Shown: in pieces, positions 10,201 to 17,882 of the stretch
Numbering within the stretch: position 1 is the stretch's first letter
Layout of the letters: the number at the start of each line of letters is the position of its first letter
NCBI RefSeq assembly: GCF_023897015.1
Contig: NZ_JAMHFY010000002.1
Span: forward strand, 186,001-250,000
Source of the DNA: Desulfosporosinus nitroreducens
GTDB taxonomy: Bacteria; Bacillota; Desulfitobacteriia; Desulfitobacteriales; Desulfitobacteriaceae
Direction: 5' to 3'
DNA: 64,000 bases
Notes under the pieces: generated by a model
What the model saw: the letters and a program-made list of their open reading frames with translations, nothing else
Databases searched by the model: none
Told to the model about the DNA's origin: nothing
Program-made: the position numbers and the translations under genes

Positions 10201-12833
10201 AGCATAACTAAAGCTTGATAAGGAAGAAACACGAACTGAAGAACAAACTGCTTAGCTAAGGTCATTAAGTCATGACTTAAGTTTCCCTTCTCAGCACGGT
10301 CATTGAAAAGTTGATTTAGCAGATATAATACAATGGGCGAGAATAAACTTAGAGAGACTATTCCAACCCAAACTATTGGTTCTCCAGAAAGAACCATAAA
10401 TCCAAGCATAAGAAGTAACAACAGGGCAGGTGCTTCTAAACTCCTTCTCAAGTTATCGAATATTTTCCAACGTGCTAAAAATGGGATGGGCGCAAACAAC
10501 CAGGGTAAGAGTTGCCAATCCCCCCTAACCCAGCGGTGTTGCCGACAGGTATAAGCGAGGTAGTTAGCAGGATAACCATCAACAAGTTCCACATCAGAAA
10601 CTAACCCAGCCCGTGCATACAATCCCTCAATCAAATCATGACTCAGGATCGTGTTTTCTGGAAATGATTGATCCGTTACTTTATGGAAAACATCTACATC
10701 ATAAATTCCTTTTCCAGTAAAAATACCTTCACTAAACAAGTCCTGATAAACATCCGATACTGCCGTAGTATAGGGATCAACTCCAACTCTTCCCGAGAAA
10801 ATTCTTGCAAAATTAGAAGCACCAGCTTTAAGAATTGATACGCCCACTCGCGGTTGAAGTATCCCGTAGCCTTGAACCACCCTTTTTCCATCTGCGCTAA
10901 GTTGAGGTGAATGCAAAGGATGAGCGATTGTTCCAATGAGTCTCTTAGCAATTCCCCGCGGCAGCTGGGTATCTGCATCAAGTGTGATTACATAACGAAT
11001 GGTTGACAGTATGGAAAGTTCTCCAATTTGAATATCATAACTTGTCGTTCCTTCTTGACGCAGAAGTCGATTGAACTCGACAAGTTTCCCACGTTTGCGC
11101 TCCCACCCCATCCATACGCCTTCAGATTTATTGAAGAGTCTTCTTCTTTGAAAGAAATAGAATCGATTGTTGCCATATTTTCTGTTTAATTTCTCGATGG
11201 CACTCACTGCCGCCGAAACAATTTCTTTATCCTCTGGAACACTTTCTGTCGCTGCATCTGCAAAATCACCCAGAAGAGCGAAATACAAGTTCTCATCTCG
11301 ATTGGCAAGATAATAAACTTCAATTTCGCTGACAAGTTCAATAACCCTGTCAACATTTGTCAAAAGTGTAGGAATTGCAACCATAGTCCGTAATTTTTGA
11401 GGTATTCCTTCCCTCAATTCAAATTTTGGCAGGAATGATGGACGAAATAGTTCAGAAGCCATCCAGTTCACTAAGGGGATGACAATACTGCTCGCCCAAA
11501 TTAACAACGCTATAACTAAGGGAATATAGCCAAGGGAAATGGGTGTCTTTACGAGCGCGTATACTAAGGCCAAGGTCAATAGAGTTCCTGCTCCAATCAA
11601 CAAACTTCCGAAATAAAATAAGTTAGGTTGCTTGCGTATTTTGCGCCGAACCTTACTCCAGAAGCCCCTTGATTTTCCAAAATCTTTTTCTAATTCTTGT
11701 TCGAGTTCTTCTCGCCCTGCTCCAATCAGATAAAACCCGACATGCGACGAGACAGCATCCCCTTGTTCATATGCCCCTTCTGCCTTCACTAACACTTTTC
11801 GAGCTACAACTAACTCGGACACTTTAAAGTTTCTTGAAATCTTTTCTACACAATGGCGATAGAAATCACGCGACTGAAAGTCCATTTGGCCATAAACTCT
11901 ACTTGGGTCCTTTCCAAATATACCTTCCACTAAACTGACTTCTTCAAAAAAATGTGGCCAGTCTTCAGCATTAACGAAATGAATGCTCAAAATTGCGTGA
12001 CCCATTGACACTTGATACATGGTCTGACGTTGGCGTTCCAGTTTTGCCAGTTCTTCAATTGTGGTATCTTGTTTGGCTACAGCACGATCTACCCATTGTA
12101 ACAGCGGGCCTACATCCGCACCAACCTCCCGAATTCGCTTTAGGATCTGTTCTGCATAAGAAGAGGAATATTCTTCTTGAGGACTTAACGTTTTTAATAG
12201 TTTTTCCCATTCTTCCGACCCGTGTTCTGATTCCAGTAAGGGCATAACCCAATGATCGGCTGCTTCTCTTTCTGCTTGAGTATAAAGTATTTGTTCCGTT
12301 AACCTGCGAATATTTTCCAAGAGGATAATACGCAACATAATGGGAATTGCCCATAGTTCTCCGCTAGATAAGGGCACTTGAACCTGATAAGCGTTAATAA
12401 AGGCTTTCAGCGTTTCACTTTGCAATTGACTGTCCGTGTGTTCAATAAGTTCAATCAACAGTCCATAAATTCGCGGGTATCCTTCGAAATCGCCCGTAGA
12501 ATTTTGCGGTAATTGACGTTCGAACTTTTGAGGAAGGCTGTTTTGAATTTCTACTCTCAAGTCTTTTAAACTATAAAAGTTATCCAATAACCATTCAGTT
12601 GCAGGTACACTGTCTTGTGTTCTCGATGAATAATCAGCAATTTCATGGTAAGCCTGTTCTAAAAATTTCATATTCTGTTTTACTCTGGGCATCAATGATC
12701 GTTTTAGCTGACTAGTCCCCTGATTAACATTTGATCGAGCAATATCTTCAGCATGACTGAGTAAATCTTCGCCGTTAAGAACAATATCTTTATAAGGCTT
12801 ATTCTTTCTTAAAGATTGTGTGAAAAACTTCAT
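4284..12833 (-). CDS. Cyclic beta-1,2-glucan synthase-like protein (NdvB/ChvB type)
   Basis: 2849 aa, among the longest genes expected in such a genome. Order of parts: soluble helical N-terminus (1-400); two membrane spans (about 405-458); a GT84/GT2-like glycosyltransferase domain (about 475-780) with LDADTQLP near 618, SHDLIEG near 731 and RQHRWVRGDWQ near 764; further spans (about 801-960); a glucoamylase-like domain (about 1290-1500); then two glycosyltransferase-36/GH94 modules with a catalytic GSGDWNDGF segment in the last third. This matches NdvB/ChvB proteins, which make and phosphorolytically trim beta-1,2-glucan at the inner membrane. In a Gram-positive there is no periplasm of the classical kind, so the product is probably a secreted or cell-wall glucan. 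The ATG at 12833 follows GGAGACGGAGA. No frameshift is seen. Confidence 0.88.
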   Translation of the reverse strand: MKFFTQSLRKNKPYKDIVLNGEDLLSHAEDIARSNVNQGTSQLKRSLMPRVKQNMKFLEQAYHEIADYSSRTQDSVPATEWLLDNFYSLKDLRVEIQNSLPQKFERQLPQNSTGDFEGYPRIYGLLIELIEHTDSQLQSETLKAFINAYQVQVPLSSGELWAIPIMLRIILLENIRRLTEQILYTQAEREAADHWVMPLLESEHGSEEWEKLLKTLSPQEEYSSSYAEQILKRIREVGADVGPLLQWVDRAVAKQDTTIEELAKLERQRQTMYQVSMGHAILSIHFVNAEDWPHFFEEVSLVEGIFGKDPSRVYGQMDFQSRDFYRHCVEKISRNFKVSELVVARKVLVKAEGAYEQGDAVSSHVGFYLIGAGREELEQELEKDFGKSRGFWSKVRRKIRKQPNLFYFGSLLIGAGTLLTLALVYALVKTPISLGYIPLVIALLIWASSIVIPLVNWMASELFRPSFLPKFELREGIPQKLRTMVAIPTLLTNVDRVIELVSEIEVYYLANRDENLYFALLGDFADAATESVPEDKEIVSAAVSAIEKLNRKYGNNRFYFFQRRRLFNKSEGVWMGWERKRGKLVEFNRLLRQEGTTSYDIQIGELSILSTIRYVITLDADTQLPRGIAKRLIGTIAHPLHSPQLSADGKRVVQGYGILQPRVGVSILKAGASNFARIFSGRVGVDPYTTAVSDVYQDLFSEGIFTGKGIYDVDVFHKVTDQSFPENTILSHDLIEGLYARAGLVSDVELVDGYPANYLAYTCRQHRWVRGDWQLLPWLFAPIPFLARWKIFDNLRRSLEAPALLLLLMLGFMVLSGEPIVWVGIVSLSLFSPIVLYLLNQLFNDRAEKGNLSHDLMTLAKQFVLQFVFLPYQALVMLDAIVRSLYRQFVSHRLLLEWEAASDAEKRIGASLQTMSRSMWPVILFVLLAVLGIAYAFPTKLGRFVPLAIAWVISIWVAHYVSEPIQHKKISLSASEEIVLRRFSRKIWAFFEEYLGGDDHWLPPDNVQIDPPNGVAHRTSPTNIGLGLLTNLVARDFGYIPSTKVLENIQHMVNTIGKLEHWRGHLYNWYDTQTLMPLEPRYISTVDSGNFVMYLLTLKSGLAEIIEEKPLLDLQFVRGLKDTYNLLLEEVDEDTYQELNSFKVTLDQLLGSDEPLNLKNWMNLLSLWPAQILERELGKEGLYWAHRLDTMIQSFCLELGELCPWIGNEQVINNLSLKGLADFYANGLGNGSFPPELSENIERAHKKILGYIHKSEELQQHLEGMALATDFYPLFDESRQLFSIGYRVSDSKLDNSYYDLLASEARQASFFAIAKGDVPPSHWFKLGRSLTMTKGKRSLVSWSGTMFEFLMPLLVMRNYEGTLLNETYHSVVDVQRKYGLDHNAPWGISESGFHAFDPQLNYQYKAFGVPGLGLKRGLIQDLVIAPYASFLALMVSPREALLNISAMEQKGFGGRFGLYEAVDFTRERVPVGRSYKLVQSFMAHHQGMSLLAIDNVLFKNVMQQRLHNEALIQSAELLLQERLPDVTSIIPQPEDEHQVIRQKTKTLDLEKNQFILLNTVNSPIPIAHCISNGQYSVMMTNSGSGFSRYKNICVSRWREDVTQDTWGMYFYIQNLNSGDVWSATYQPCKNSGEEYKVTYAPDQVEYCRKDGNITTHTEVVVSPEDQAEMRRISLTNHSKHDRIVEVTSYFEVVLARQSEDLAHPAFGNLFIQTEFDHEALLASRRPRSENQARLWLMHTVATEGEKVGSLQYETDRARFIGRGRSLAKPQALDANHPLSNTVGAVLDPIMSLRQRVRITPGQTVRVSFSVGYAESREEAVRIAEKYRDPLSVNRAFELAWTHSKMELRHLNLTSAQANEALSLGGHLLYLSPCRRDAEECIKQNCKGQSALWPYAISGDLPIVLVRVANAEHLDLVRRLLTIHEYWRLKGLLADLVILNEDESGYVQAFQDSLRDFISMGHARDLLNQPSGVFLLQKGLVQPDVLNLLCTVARITFIGEGGSCSVQVRKKAKLSTRESELIAEKSQEQSLQNDQNIINMLQDVTEGSDCRLHFANGYGGFSEDGKEYIIELQEGMNTPLPWINVIANSKFGFQISEVGAGYTWSQNSREYKLTPWSNDPILDPVGEALFLRDEETGESWSVTANPRREKGVYKIRHGQGYSIFEHYSRGLKQTLRLFVPIDKPVKIVELTMSNLTERALSLSATYYVEWVMGVVREHTAPYLVTEYDRESNTFYVQNTYQEEYAGRIGFLTAFGATVTSFTGDRSEFIGRNKSLEDPIGLQLDSFSESVGAGLDPCSAMRLEIPMMPGESKTITFLFGESANRQEAEQIISDYEQPEKIEGSFEEVKQHWDELLGNIQIQTPDLSMNLLLNRWLLYQTVVCRLWARSAFYQSGGAYGFRDQLQDVMALVYTEPTVTRNQILIHCRHQFIEGDVQHWWHAEKGKGIRTKFSDDLLWLPFVTFHYIERTGDIGVLDEMTEYLEDEPLREGEDERYSIPRISNQQGTVYEHCLRAIERGLSFGEHGLPLIGSGDWNDGFSRIGHKGKGESVWLGWFLYMTLVRFAGLCDAREDSERGVHYRDIAEELLKNIELHGWDGGWYRRAYFDDGTPLGSSQNKECQIDALAQSWSVLSGAARPTRVQDAMLALEHYLWRKEDGILLLLTPPFDKLLPDPGYIKGYVPGVRENGGQYTHGAAWAILAYTTLGEGDKATELFQMLSPIHHARTEHEVNRYKVEPYVMAADVYGTHSHVGRGGWTWYTGAAGWMYQAGLEGILGFKRQGDTIVLKPCIPSRWSGFSLTYQYQTTKYEIFVENPNARMSGYTKIILDEAELLEPVIVLKDDGKTHTVRLIL

Positions 12834-12905
12834 TCTCCGTCTCCGTCTTAATTTTAATACATCATTTATGCATTATTCCCATTTCCCCTTACTTCATTCA
12901 TACAT

Positions 12906-12943
12906 AAAGAAACACCCTTTTCACATGACAAGGGTGTTTCTTT
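12906..12943 (-). terminator. Intrinsic terminator after ftsK
   Basis: A perfect 14-bp stem (12906-12919 with 12930-12943) with a 10-nt loop lies just past the stop of the FtsK gene. The arm ends in TTTCTTT on the minus strand. It also separates ftsK from the glucan synthase gene. Confidence 0.75.
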
Positions 12944-12950
12944 ATATTTA

Positions 12951-15548
12951 TCATCCAAATCGTTCGTCAAATTCTTCCAGAGTTAAGAGTACTTGCCTCG
13001 GTTTACTTCCTTCATAAGCTCCTACAACCCCTTGTTCTTCCAGCATATCCATTAATCTGGCTGCCCTGGTATAGCCTAATTTCAACCTGCGTTGAAGAAA
13101 GGATACACTAGCCATGCCTGTCCTAATGAATAGGTGCCCGGCATCGAGGAACAAAGCATCATCGGGTCCATTCCCCTCTTCACTCTTAACAGTAGTTTCT
13201 GCAAAAAGTCTTTCTGGGTCAAGATACTCCGGCTTGCCCATTTCCTTCCAATGCATAATTACTCGCTGTACTTCTTCATCCGTTACCAAACACCCCTGTA
13301 CTCGAAGCGCCTTATTTACTCCCAAGGGAGAATAAAGCATGTCTCCTCTGCCAAGCAGTTTCTCCGCCCCAGTGGCATCAAGAATAGTACGGGAGTCAAT
13401 TTGAGATGAAACTGCAAAGGATATTCGACTAGGTATATTGGCTTTGATGACTCCGGTTATTACATCAACCGATGGACGTTGCGTCGCAATCACTAAATGA
13501 ATCCCAGCCGCCCGAGCCATTTGAGCCAGACGACAAATTGCTTCTTCTACTTCCCCCGCCGCAACCATCATCAAATCAGCGAGCTCATCAATAATCACTA
13601 CCACAAAGGGTAAGGCCGGTGTATTTCTTGAAGTCTCTGCTGCTTTTAAGCGATTATACCGTTCAATATCTCGCACCCCTGAAGCCGCGAAGAGTTCGTA
13701 TCTATTTTCCATTTCTTTAACAATCCATTTTAAAGCACTTGCCGCCTTTTTGGGATCGATCACAACAGGAGCTAATAAGTGCGGAATACCATTGTATTGA
13801 CTCAGTTCGACCATCTTGGGGTCTACAAGCAGGAGCTTTACTTCATCCGGCGTTGCATTGAAAAGCAGAGAATTAATAATCGTCGTAATGCAAACACTTT
13901 TCCCTGAACCAGTAGCACCCGCTACCAGCAGATGAGGCATTTTTATTAAATCAGCGATAATCGGTTGATCCGCAATATCTTTTCCTAGAGCAACTTTGAG
14001 CTTGGAAGAGTATTGTCCAAAGCTAGCAGTTTCTAACACTTCTCTAAACGGTACAGAAAGCGCCTGTTTATTTGGGACTTCAATACCTATCGCCGCTTTT
14101 CCAGGGATCGGAGCTTCAATGCGGACATCCCGCGCAGCAAGCGCAAGCGCAATATCATCCGATAAATTGACGATTTTACTAATTTTTACTCCAGGTGCAG
14201 GCGCTAACTCATAACGGGTAATGACAGGTCCCCTTGTCACACGAATTAATTTGGCTTTTACTCCAAAATCGAGAAGTACTTTTTCAAGTTGCCTCGATGT
14301 TTCCGTATCTTGAATGATTGTTCTGTGTTGCAACGGTTCCAATAAATTGAAATTGGGAAACTCCCAGTGCTTAACAACTTCAGCTTTATGATCGAGGACT
14401 TGCGGCGCTTGCTCAACTTGGTCAACTTGGTCAACTTGCTCTACTTGTGCTATTTGTGCCGCTTGTGCTATTTGCTCCACTTGCTCCACAAATTCAAATG
14501 TTAAGGCAGGCTCTTCGGCCACAGGAGCAACTGCAAGCTCTGACATTGGCACCCTCTCAACAGTACAGGCCGTCTCCATCATGGCCTCTGTAAGTGCTGA
14601 TGTATTCCATGCAACTCCTTTGACAGTTTGCTCAGTTAGATCTCCATAGCCAGTTTCCGGCCTTTCCGAATCTGAATCTGAATCTGAATCTGTTGTTGTC
14701 TCTACTACTGTCTCATTTTTAGGTATTGGAACATCAATGGCTTGGGATGTTTCCACAACACCCCCTGCTTCACTGCTAATTCTGCTGTCCTCACTCCGAT
14801 TTTCAACAAAATCAAGTTTCTCGTTGAGAGGATTTTCATCCTCCTTGAATTGGGATAAGAATTCTTCTTGTTCTGTTTTCGACTTAAACACAGTAGAATA
14901 GCTTGCTGGTTTCTCTGTAGGTATTTTCGATAACTTTGCTGGCTCAAAATATTTATGATCTGAGCTGCTAACCTCTAATCTTACTTCTTGATCTACTTCT
15001 GTGAAATAGTTATTAAGCCCTTTTAAAACGGTCATGTTGCGGCGTTTCGTTGGAAAACCGGATTCTCCTGTTCCGAAATATGATGGAAAATCTCTTCCTA
15101 TCTCCTGCATTTCCTCACACATTTGGGCATCTTTATCCTTCATTTCTACCCATTCTGCTGAATTGAAATATTGATTAAACCCTTTTAAGCTTACAATTTT
15201 CCCTGCAGGAAGAGGAAAGACATTAGAGTCTTGCGATTTATCTTTACTTCTTCTCTCCTGGCGTTTCTGATTATTTGGTATCTTAGAGTCATCCTTAGGT
15301 GACCTTTCTGAACTTATAGACGATTCAGCCGTAATAGTTGATGCATAAAGCCAGAGTATAATCCCTATTATAAAACATAAGAAGGGCCCAGCCCAGGCTA
15401 GACCTCCCATAGTCAAAGTAAAGAAAGCATCAACATGTTTTCCGATGGATAAACCGAAAGCGCCCAGCAAGCCTAAGATCGATATAATTAATAATAAAAG
15501 TGCACTAAATTTGAGCCAAAAAGAACTGTTTTTTTTCCTTTTCGACAT
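12951..15548 (-). CDS. ftsK: DNA translocase FtsK/SpoIIIE family
   Basis: 865 aa from the ATG at 15548, preceded by GGAGGAGGTGG. The N-terminus has only two clear membrane spans (about 14-68) where FtsK/SpoIIIE proteins usually have four. A long acidic, low-complexity linker (about 75-390) holds an SDSDSDSE run, an EQVDQVDQVEQ run and two copies of a short LKG-(F/L)-N-x-YF motif. The motor domain carries Walker A GATGSGKS near 545 and Walker B VVVIIDELADLM, and the extreme C-terminus (about 795-860) is the winged-helix gamma domain that reads oriented sequences. Role: pumping chromosomal DNA through the division or sporulation septum. Which of the two it serves is not decidable here. Confidence 0.93.
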   Translation of the reverse strand: MSKRKKNSSFWLKFSALLLLIISILGLLGAFGLSIGKHVDAFFTLTMGGLAWAGPFLCFIIGIILWLYASTITAESSISSERSPKDDSKIPNNQKRQERRSKDKSQDSNVFPLPAGKIVSLKGFNQYFNSAEWVEMKDKDAQMCEEMQEIGRDFPSYFGTGESGFPTKRRNMTVLKGLNNYFTEVDQEVRLEVSSSDHKYFEPAKLSKIPTEKPASYSTVFKSKTEQEEFLSQFKEDENPLNEKLDFVENRSEDSRISSEAGGVVETSQAIDVPIPKNETVVETTTDSDSDSDSERPETGYGDLTEQTVKGVAWNTSALTEAMMETACTVERVPMSELAVAPVAEEPALTFEFVEQVEQIAQAAQIAQVEQVDQVDQVEQAPQVLDHKAEVVKHWEFPNFNLLEPLQHRTIIQDTETSRQLEKVLLDFGVKAKLIRVTRGPVITRYELAPAPGVKISKIVNLSDDIALALAARDVRIEAPIPGKAAIGIEVPNKQALSVPFREVLETASFGQYSSKLKVALGKDIADQPIIADLIKMPHLLVAGATGSGKSVCITTIINSLLFNATPDEVKLLLVDPKMVELSQYNGIPHLLAPVVIDPKKAASALKWIVKEMENRYELFAASGVRDIERYNRLKAAETSRNTPALPFVVVIIDELADLMMVAAGEVEEAICRLAQMARAAGIHLVIATQRPSVDVITGVIKANIPSRISFAVSSQIDSRTILDATGAEKLLGRGDMLYSPLGVNKALRVQGCLVTDEEVQRVIMHWKEMGKPEYLDPERLFAETTVKSEEGNGPDDALFLDAGHLFIRTGMASVSFLQRRLKLGYTRAARLMDMLEEQGVVGAYEGSKPRQVLLTLEEFDERFG

Positions 15549-15624
15549 ATCTTCCACCTCCTCCACTGTATTTATTATGGTAGATGCGCTAGGCGAATGT
15601 CAAAAGGTTTTTTTGATTTTCGAA

Positions 15625-16584
15625 CTAATAACTTAACAGCACCCCTTTATGCTTAGGTAATGGGTGGAAGATTTCATGAGATATTTCCCCATTTAAATCT
15701 AAATATACATTACCAGTATAGAGAAAATCTCCTTTGACCCAATATCTTAAATCCAAAAATTCAACCCTGCACTCTTCATTATCTAAATAATGAGCAATTA
15801 CATGATAATGAGGAGTAAATTGGCTAAATATTACAGCTACATTTCCTTCTAAGGCATTGGCAACTGATAGATTATCCTCGGTCAATTTAGGCAACACACG
15901 ACAGATCGATGGTATTTGATTTCGGATAACCCCAAAACTCACATGTTCCTCTTGGAAAAGTATAAAATTCCAGGTAAAAGGATGGTACATCGCAGGAATA
16001 ACCTTAACTTGATCTTTTTCCTTCAAATGATAAATACTACTCAAACGATCTCTTATCTCAATTCTCCCTAAGTGACGAAATCCTAAATATATCGCACTAA
16101 ACGCTAAAGCAATAAGCGAGGAGTTTCTTGCGAACTCAGGTGTAATCAGGGAAATAATTACAGACAATAGCATAGAACCTAGTACCACAGGGTCTGTAAG
16201 CATAACCATATCCACAGTAATTTTTTTTCGTGAAAAAGGCCATAAGAGCTCTGCACCAAAAGAATTTAATAAGTCCATTATTCCGTGAGACATTGTTCCT
16301 ATCAAAGTCCAAAAGAACACCGTTGACCATGAGGTGGTTGGGAAAAACAAATAAAGCCCAGTGCTAAGTCCTAGTGCCGAAGTGGTCAAAGCAATCAACG
16401 AATGACTTGCTCCCCTATGTTTTAACAAATAATTCAAGCGACCTTTTGCGTGAGCTATAATATCTAAATCAGGGAGCATTGCACCTAATGTGCAACCTAA
16501 AAAAACAGGATCAGTCAATTGCATCGGGTGACCCGACAAGTTACTGAGTGCAATTCCAATTAAGCCATGTGTTATCGGATCCAA
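15625..16584 (-). CDS. Metal-dependent hydrolase-like membrane protein, YdjM family
   Basis: 319 aa, with a TTG start at 16584 after GAAGGTGAG. The opening MDPITHGLIGIAL, then GAMLPDLDII and KHRGASHSLI, are the hallmark His/Asp motifs of the YdjM (LexA-binding, inner-membrane-bound hydrolase) family. Four or so membrane spans fill residues 60-180; the last 120 residues are soluble. Family biochemistry is poorly known. The YdjM protein of E. coli is SOS-induced, but no LexA box was recognised here. Confidence 0.8.
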   Translation of the reverse strand: MDPITHGLIGIALSNLSGHPMQLTDPVFLGCTLGAMLPDLDIIAHAKGRLNYLLKHRGASHSLIALTTSALGLSTGLYLFFPTTSWSTVFFWTLIGTMSHGIMDLLNSFGAELLWPFSRKKITVDMVMLTDPVVLGSMLLSVIISLITPEFARNSSLIALAFSAIYLGFRHLGRIEIRDRLSSIYHLKEKDQVKVIPAMYHPFTWNFILFQEEHVSFGVIRNQIPSICRVLPKLTEDNLSVANALEGNVAVIFSQFTPHYHVIAHYLDNEECRVEFLDLRYWVKGDFLYTGNVYLDLNGEISHEIFHPLPKHKGVLLSY

Positions 16585-16900
16585 CAGCTCACCTTCTCTA
16601 TCTTTTTTAGTCTGGCTTGACTCTAGCCAAGTTTTCTAAAGCATCAATATTACCCTTAAACAATACAGTCCTCATTATAGCATGACTTTCTATCGAAAAA
16701 TATAATGTCTTTTCAATTCTCTAATTTCCATTTTATGTTCATATTTAAAATGTGTAGCATTATCGACTAATCTTTAAAAACTTATTCAGCGACAGTTGGA
16801 TTATCAGCCACAAAAAAACAGAGCCTTCATCATACTTTGCTAGTACAAATGAAGGCTTCTAAGATCAATAATGCCTATCTTGAAAAGTTAGAGCTAAAGC
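16585..16900. other. Intergenic region
   Basis: 316 bases between two minus-strand genes. It contains a copy of the 17-nt motif CTAGCCAAGTTTTCTAA at 16623-16639 that recurs elsewhere in the window, and the terminator of the BON-domain gene near its right end. No ORF with a ribosome binding site was found. Confidence 0.5.
16811..16860 (-). terminator. Intrinsic terminator after the BON-domain gene
   Basis: Arms 16820-16830 and 16849-16859 (AGAGCCTTCAT / ATGAAGGCTTCT, nearly fully paired) are followed on the minus strand by a TGTTTTTTT tract. It lies about 40 nt past the BON gene stop. Confidence 0.75.
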
Positions 16901-17788
16901 TTATTTTGCGGAGTGTGCCGCGACTTTTATAGAATTATTGACCTCGTGAATTTCAGGAATATATTGAATCATCTTTCCAGCCCATTCCCGATCTTCTTCT
17001 GAGTACACTTCTCCGGTTAGAAAAGCAATTCCATCTTTAACAAAAGCGCGAATTTGTCCAGAATTCAAGCGGTGTTGGCCAAGCTTAGAGACTAACTGTT
17101 CGGTTAACCACAAATCCTCCCCTTGAGATTGATGACGAGCAAATATTTCGCTGACCACGGCTTTTACTCCAGGCACTTTATAGGCTGTATCAACAGCCCA
17201 TTCTATTTCCTCAGGAGAGTCAACAAGTCCAGTGAGGGTAATCAGACCATTTCGAGATGCAGTCTTAATCTCATGAGCATCTACCCAAGGAGAAGCAACC
17301 ATAGCAGTTTCAACACGATTAACTAAAGTCGCATCGTCAACTGCCTTTTGTAAAAACTGAATTTCACTCCGAATTTCTTTAACTCCCCGTATTTGGGAGG
17401 CCAGGCGTTTAGCAAATCTCTCCTCACTTTGAGTTTCCATATGCCCCAGCAAAGTGACTATCCCCCGGCTTACTCGACAACCTAAGTGAGCGATATCCTC
17501 ATAACGAGATCCTTGAAACCGTTCGATTATGTCCCTCTCGATGTCTTTATCCAAGATGTTTCCGTCATTAGCTACAGTCAGAGAATTATCCAGTTCTCGA
17601 ACCCCGGCAATTCGTCCGATTCGGCTTGCAAAAAAGTCTTTTTCTACGAGGCTGTCCACTGTTCCCCACAGTGTAACCTTATCCCCTCTGACCTCAACGT
17701 GAATTCCTTGAGCGCTTTCTCCGAAATGAGTTTGAATTAGTTTCTTAATATCCTTCAAGACATCTTTTTCAGAACGTGAATTATGCAT
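16901..17788 (-). CDS. Protein with four BON domains
   Basis: 295 aa from the ATG at 17788, with GGAGGGAAG 8 nt upstream. Four tandem BON repeats can be read: about residues 8-75, 80-148, 152-215 and 222-290. Each has the pattern of an amphipathic helix, then a strand with a V-x-L-x-G turn (KVTLWGTV, IVTLLGHM, LITLTGLV, IAFLTGEV), then a helix and a closing V strand. There is no signal peptide or membrane span, so a cytoplasmic location is predicted. Known BON proteins bind phospholipid or, in the K+ sensor Kbp of E. coli, potassium ions. A potassium-channel gene lies directly upstream on the same strand (95 nt), which makes a K+-related role attractive but unproven. Confidence 0.85.
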   Translation of the reverse strand: MHNSRSEKDVLKDIKKLIQTHFGESAQGIHVEVRGDKVTLWGTVDSLVEKDFFASRIGRIAGVRELDNSLTVANDGNILDKDIERDIIERFQGSRYEDIAHLGCRVSRGIVTLLGHMETQSEERFAKRLASQIRGVKEIRSEIQFLQKAVDDATLVNRVETAMVASPWVDAHEIKTASRNGLITLTGLVDSPEEIEWAVDTAYKVPGVKAVVSEIFARHQSQGEDLWLTEQLVSKLGQHRLNSGQIRAFVKDGIAFLTGEVYSEEDREWAGKMIQYIPEIHEVNNSIKVAAHSAK

Positions 17789-17882
17789 ATATCTTCCCTC
17801 CACCATGAAAAGTGTTACTACTCTCACATAGAGGGTATTTTATCCCAAGACTTCTCCTTTTAACCGAAAACTATGATGATTT

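Noticed and set aside
4900-12400. Open frames antisense to the glucan synthase gene
   Set aside because: They lack ribosome binding sites and recognisable motifs and lie wholly inside a well-supported gene.
14400-14480. Tandem repeat of a short TCAACTTGG-like unit
   Set aside because: It encodes the EQVDQVDQVEQ low-complexity linker of the FtsK protein; it is not a CRISPR or regulatory array.
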